Positions 57,926 through 64,000 of a DNA stretch of 64,000 nucleotides are shown here, piece after piece. Under the pieces are notes generated by a model that worked only from the letters and a program-made list of their open reading frames with translations, had not been told where the DNA came from and made no database searches. The stretch lies in the NCBI RefSeq assembly GCF_900188485.1, contig NZ_FZPH01000013.1:186001-250000 (forward strand), in the 5' to 3' direction. A program made the position numbers and the translations under genes. Source of the DNA: Asanoa hainanensis. GTDB taxonomy: Bacteria > Actinomycetota > Actinomycetes > Mycobacteriales > Micromonosporaceae. The stretch's first letter is position 1. Each line of letters starts with the position of its first letter.

Positions 57926-58834
57926 ATGAGACCTCCTCCGCTCGAGTGGCAGGTGTTCCGCGGCAGTGCGGCCGTGGCGGCCGGGCTGCTCTCGGCGCAC
58001 CAGCTCCGCGGGCGCGGCTGGATCCGGCTGCGCCACGACGTCTATGCCGACTCGCGGCTGCCGGTCGACCACGCGCTGCTGTGCCGGGCGACGCTGGCCC
58101 GGTTGCCGCCGGACTCGGTCGTGCTGGCCGGGCCGTCCGCCGCTGTCGCGCACGGCGTGGTTTCGGCCGCGCTTGCTTCGGACCCGGTGCACCTGATCGT
58201 GCGGTCCCGCGTCGGTCGGCAGACCGGCACGCAGCTGCACCGGGTGCCGGTCTCGCCGGACGACCTCTGCCTTGTTTCGCTGGCGGGCGGGTCGTCCGTC
58301 GTGCCGGCCACGACCCCGGCGCGGACCGCGTGGGACGCCGCGGTCTGGCTGCCGCTGGCCGACGCGGTGGCGCTGACCGACGGGCTGCTGTTCCATCGGT
58401 TGGTGACCGTGGCGGCGCTGCGCTCGGTGACATCGCGGCTGGCTGATCGCCCCGGCGGGCGGCGGGCCGGGCACACGCTGGGCCTGGCCGACGGTCGCGC
58501 GGCGAGCCGGGCCGAGTCGCTGCTGCGGGTCCGGCTCTATCTGGCCGGGTTGCCGCTCGGGGTGGCCCGTCCGCCGATCTTCGCTGTCGCCCCGTGCCTG
58601 GCGTGGCCGGAGTTCCGGGTGGCGTTCTTCCGCACCGCGTCGCCGTCAGCTGCGGCCTCGGCTTCGGGTGGGGCAGTCACGGTCGACGATGGGTGGCTGG
58701 TCGTGCGGCTGGCGCCCCAGTCGGCGTTTTCAGAGGTGGTCCGGCATCTCCGGGCGGCGCTGGCGGGCCGAGGATGGCGCAATGCGCGAAAACAGGATGT
58801 TGTGGAGAGCGCTCTCTCTTCTACCATGCGGTGA
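57926..58834 (+). CDS. AbiEi-antitoxin-like domain protein
   Basis: 302 aa. N-terminal AbiEi-like winged helix (FRGSAAVAAGLLSAHQLRGRGWIRLRHDVYADS, about 8-40), a central domain as in the actinobacterial AbiEi/DUF559 group, and a C-terminal part where relatives have a Vsr/DUF559-type nuclease, but here the nuclease residues are not evident (AVAPCLAWPEFRVAFFRTASPS). No toxin gene is adjacent. ATG 57926 is the best start; the frame is open farther upstream. Confidence 0.7.
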   Translation: MRPPPLEWQVFRGSAAVAAGLLSAHQLRGRGWIRLRHDVYADSRLPVDHALLCRATLARLPPDSVVLAGPSAAVAHGVVSAALASDPVHLIVRSRVGRQTGTQLHRVPVSPDDLCLVSLAGGSSVVPATTPARTAWDAAVWLPLADAVALTDGLLFHRLVTVAALRSVTSRLADRPGGRRAGHTLGLADGRAASRAESLLRVRLYLAGLPLGVARPPIFAVAPCLAWPEFRVAFFRTASPSAAASASGGAVTVDDGWLVVRLAPQSAFSEVVRHLRAALAGRGWRNARKQDVVESALSSTMR

Positions 58835-58836
58835 TG
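58805..58836 (+). promoter_or_regulatory. LacI-regulator promoter with GAGAGC-GCTCTC operator
   Basis: A perfect 12-bp palindrome GAGAGCGCTCTC (58805-58816) with a central CG, typical of LacI operators, is followed by the -10-like TACCAT (58822-58827), 6 nt before ATG 58834. Autoregulation is likely. Confidence 0.65.
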
Positions 58837-59826
58837 GAGGCAAAGAAGCCGACACTCGAAGACGTAGGCCGCGCGGCCGGCGTTTCCCGCGCGACCGCAT
58901 CCCGCGTGATCACCGGCGCCCACCGGGTGTCCACCAAGACCCGCAACCGCGTCTGGCACGCCGTGGAGGAGTTGGGCTACCACCCCGACCTGGCCGCCCG
59001 CGCCCTGGCCAAGGGCCGCACCGAGGTGATCGACCTGGTCGTCATCGACGACGACGCGACGCGCGTGGGCAGCAACCCCTATTACAGCCGCGTCGTGTCC
59101 GGCATCCTGTCCGTCCTGGCGGGCACCGACACCCAGATGCGCACGCACGTGATCGACGAGCCCGAGGCGCCGACCAGGCTCGACGACGTGGCCCGCACGG
59201 TCGGCGTGGGCGCCCTGCTGGTCAACGTCCCGCCGGCGCTGGCGGCCCGCTTCTCCGCGCGCTGCGACCGGGTGGTCTCGCTGGGCCACTCGGCGCCGGG
59301 CGTCCCGTCGATCGAGGCGGACAACGCGGCCGGCGCCATCGCCGCGGTCGAACACCTCTACCGCACGGGCCGCCGCAAGGTGGTCGCGGTGCACGGCAAA
59401 CCCAACAACTCGTGCGCGATCGGCCGCCGCAGCGGCTACAGCCTGGCCTCGGTCGAAGCAGGCCACGAGCCGATCGGCGCCGAGGGCGGCTTCTGCCTGG
59501 AGGCAGGCGTCACGGGCACCCAGGAGCTCCTAGCCGCCCACCCGGACCTGGACGGCATCTTCGCGGCGTGCGACCTGACCGCGATGGGCGTGCTGCGGGC
59601 CTTGAACGAAAGCGGCCGCCGCGTACCGGACGACGTGGCCCTGGTGGGCTTCGACGACAGCTTCCTGGCCTCGGTAGCCACACCGGCCATGACCTCGGTC
59701 CGCCAGCCGGTCGAACACATGGCCGCGATGGCCACCCGCGCGCTGCTAACGGGCGAAACCAGCGCGCACTGGCAACACGTAGAGCCGGCCCCACTCCAGA
59801 TCCGCCGCAGCTCCGCCGCCGCGTGA
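58834..59826 (+). CDS. LacI family transcriptional regulator
   Basis: 330 aa. N-terminal LacI HTH: PTLEDVGRAAGVSRATASRVITGAHRVS, hinge helix region, then a periplasmic-binding-protein-like sugar domain (LGHSAPGVPSIEADNAAGAIAAVEHL; ALVGFDDSFLASVATPAMTSVRQP). Ligand unknown, and no sugar transport genes are adjacent. Its ATG overlaps the stop of the AbiEi-like gene by one base. Confidence 0.9.
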   Translation: MEAKKPTLEDVGRAAGVSRATASRVITGAHRVSTKTRNRVWHAVEELGYHPDLAARALAKGRTEVIDLVVIDDDATRVGSNPYYSRVVSGILSVLAGTDTQMRTHVIDEPEAPTRLDDVARTVGVGALLVNVPPALAARFSARCDRVVSLGHSAPGVPSIEADNAAGAIAAVEHLYRTGRRKVVAVHGKPNNSCAIGRRSGYSLASVEAGHEPIGAEGGFCLEAGVTGTQELLAAHPDLDGIFAACDLTAMGVLRALNESGRRVPDDVALVGFDDSFLASVATPAMTSVRQPVEHMAAMATRALLTGETSAHWQHVEPAPLQIRRSSAAA

Positions 59827-59859
59827 CCCACCCTCTAGAGGGCGGGCCGGGCCGCCGGC

Positions 59860-61254
<1,395 letters not shown>

Positions 61255-61310
61255 CACTCCATCCTGCCCCCACCACCGGAAGCACGCAGAGTGATCCATA
61301 CCGCTCAAGG

Positions 61311-62018
61311 TCAGTCCACGTCGAACGGATCCCGCCCGAGTGCGGTCTTGATCGCTTCGCGGAGCGAGATCAACGTCGCCGGATCGGTCGCGTCGGCCCG
61401 GTTCTCGAGCTCGTGCGCGATAGCCCGCAGTTCGTCGGGCGAGACGACGATCGGGACCGCCTCGCCGTGCGGTGTGGACAGCACGAGACCTGCCAACGCG
61501 CCTTGGTTGCTCACGGTCAGCATGCCAGTGCTGAGCGCTCGCTTGGCGGTCTCGACCTTCATCACCAACCGCAACGGGTCGCCCTTGATCGGCTGGAAGC
61601 CCCGCCGCTGGTAGTACTCGGCCACCCGGCTGTTGATCGCGTCGACCACGATCAGTCGGCCGCCGGCGGCGCTCGCCGCTTTGGTAATGAGCTCCATGGC
61701 GTCGAGGAGGAGGTCGTCGCTGAGCTGCTGCCCTTGCAACGACCGATCAAGAGCGAACCGAGTCAGCAGGTACGCGGGAACGACGCTGAAGCCACCCGCC
61801 TGGCCGGCGGTGAGCCCGGCCCGCTCGACCTGCGTCGGTGCGACCGAGTAGTAGGCGACCACCTCGTCGCTGTGCTCCCGAGTCCAGACGTAGGTCCGGG
61901 AGGTGCCGGCCGATTGGGCCCGGCGAGCCTGCTTCACCAGCCATTCGTCGAGGGCCGGCGAGCCGCACGAGAATTGGGCCAGCTTGTGATGATCTTTCAA
62001 ACGACTCGAAAGAAACAC
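61311..62018 (-). CDS. GNAT-type toxin (TacT-like) with C-terminal extension
   Basis: 235 aa. Residues about 1-165 match GNAT tRNA-acetylating toxins ([75 protein letters not shown]). An extra 70 residues follow that typical members (about 165 aa) lack ([23 protein letters not shown]). GTG 62018 begins one nucleotide after the antitoxin stop. Predicted to acetylate aminoacyl-tRNA. Confidence 0.85.
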   Translation of the reverse strand: MFLSSRLKDHHKLAQFSCGSPALDEWLVKQARRAQSAGTSRTYVWTREHSDEVVAYYSVAPTQVERAGLTAGQAGGFSVVPAYLLTRFALDRSLQGQQLSDDLLLDAMELITKAASAAGGRLIVVDAINSRVAEYYQRRGFQPIKGDPLRLVMKVETAKRALSTGMLTVSNQGALAGLVLSTPHGEAVPIVVSPDELRAIAHELENRADATDPATLISLREAIKTALGRDPFDVD

Positions 62019-62019
62019 G

Positions 62020-62289
62020 TCACACCCGTCGGAAACGCCTGGGCCGATTCGCGATCTCAGTGAGCGCTGGGGCTTCGTCTGCCTCGTCGAGTGACGAGAT
62101 GAGCAGATCGAATTGCTCTGCCGGCATTACGGTGCGGTGCGCCCTGGCGAGAACCCTGTCCGCTTCCGCGCGTGCCGAACGCACCATGAAAGCAGAGACG
62201 GGTTCGCCGAGTAGCTCGGCCGCTTCGGAGATGCGTGACTTGCTGGCTTCGTCGGCCCGCACCTCAATGCGCTCGGTCTTCGCGCTCAT
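62020..62289 (-). CDS. DUF1778 antitoxin (TacA-like)
   Basis: 89 aa. Ribbon-helix-helix N-terminus (TERIEVRADEASKSRISEAAELLGEPVSAFMV) then SARAEADRVL and a toxin-binding tail with RFRRV. It forms a toxin-antitoxin pair with the adjacent GNAT. ATG 62289 is preferred over 62301 because GGAG lies upstream. It probably autoregulates the operon. Confidence 0.88.
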   Translation of the reverse strand: MSAKTERIEVRADEASKSRISEAAELLGEPVSAFMVRSARAEADRVLARAHRTVMPAEQFDLLISSLDEADEAPALTEIANRPRRFRRV

Positions 62290-62361
62290 CGCAGGCTCCA
62301 TCCGTCGTGCGGTGTCCCACCCACTGTACGGCGAATGTACGGCACAGCCCAGCGAAATGCC

Positions 62362-64000
<1,639 letters not shown>

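Overview
The window is very GC-rich (about 70 percent by eye), with strong G/C third-position bias, many GTG starts and frequent 4-nt ATGA/GTGA overlaps. This points to a filamentous actinomycete. A complete conservon operon, an actinobacterial Cdc48 homologue (Cpa), MsiK, a DUF3263 protein and CIRCE-controlled groEL2 support this. The overall look, including the Hsp70-membrane-propeller fusion and the style of the intergenic repeats, suggests Micromonosporaceae, but that family assignment is inference. No rRNA, replication origin, CRISPR array or intact mobile element was seen. The window looks like ordinary chromosome with small accessory patches.

Layout. 1-6.7 kb: a glycolate/D-lactate-type FAD oxidase (5' end cut by the window), GlpD, a polytopic membrane subtilisin, a tandem GNAT protein and a small ORF, then a perfect 26-bp inverted repeat. 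6.8-9.2 kb: groEL2 behind two tandem CIRCE elements, and a cold-shock protein. 9.3-12.6 kb: a beta-lactamase-fold protein, a GGCT-like protein, a GNAT protein, and a divergent hydrolase/MarR pair with two palindromes between the promoters. 12.6-17.4 kb: a 26-bp tandem repeat, PaaN, a tandem GNAT protein and a secreted SGNH esterase with a CBM2. 17.7-19.1 kb: threonine synthase behind a SAM-I riboswitch. 19.2-22.9 kb: an ABC permease coupled to a hydrolase-TM-ABC ATPase fusion. 23.2-29.1 kb: conservon cvnA-D preceded by an extra membrane gene. 29.1-34.2 kb: a small protein, Cpa, DUF3263 and an ABC exporter.

34.3-38.2 kb: amino-sugar catabolism (DeoR regulator divergent from SIS isomerase/deaminase - ROK kinase - NagA). 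38.2-39.8 kb: a small membrane protein, a DUF433/PIN-like toxin-antitoxin pair and a tRNA-Thr fragment, read as the scar of an integrated element. 39.9-49.1 kb: a lipoprotein gene with a nonsense codon in its signal peptide, a PAP2 phosphatase, a secreted trypsin-like protease, a DUF4032 kinase-like protein, an RCK/two-helix channel-like protein, a secreted Gly-rich protein, a methyltransferase with a 9-codon upstream ORF, DUF3626 and an intact tRNA-Thr(TGT). 49.3-54.5 kb: MsiK, the Hsp70-TM-PQQ fusion and a phytase-like secreted protein. 54.6-59.8 kb: RlmB-cysS, then IclR, an AbiEi-like protein and a LacI regulator. 59.9-64 kb: class II fumarase, a GNAT/DUF1778 toxin-antitoxin pair and class I fumarase (5' end cut by the window).

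Recurring theme: many monocistronic starts have a NANNNT hexamer (often TANNNT) exactly 6-8 nt upstream of ATG/GTG and no Shine-Dalgarno, as expected for leaderless transcription. In three divergent pairs (glpD/subtilisin, hydrolase/marR, cysS/iclR) the two -10 hexamers are only 14-31 bp apart. I used this pattern to choose several start codons.
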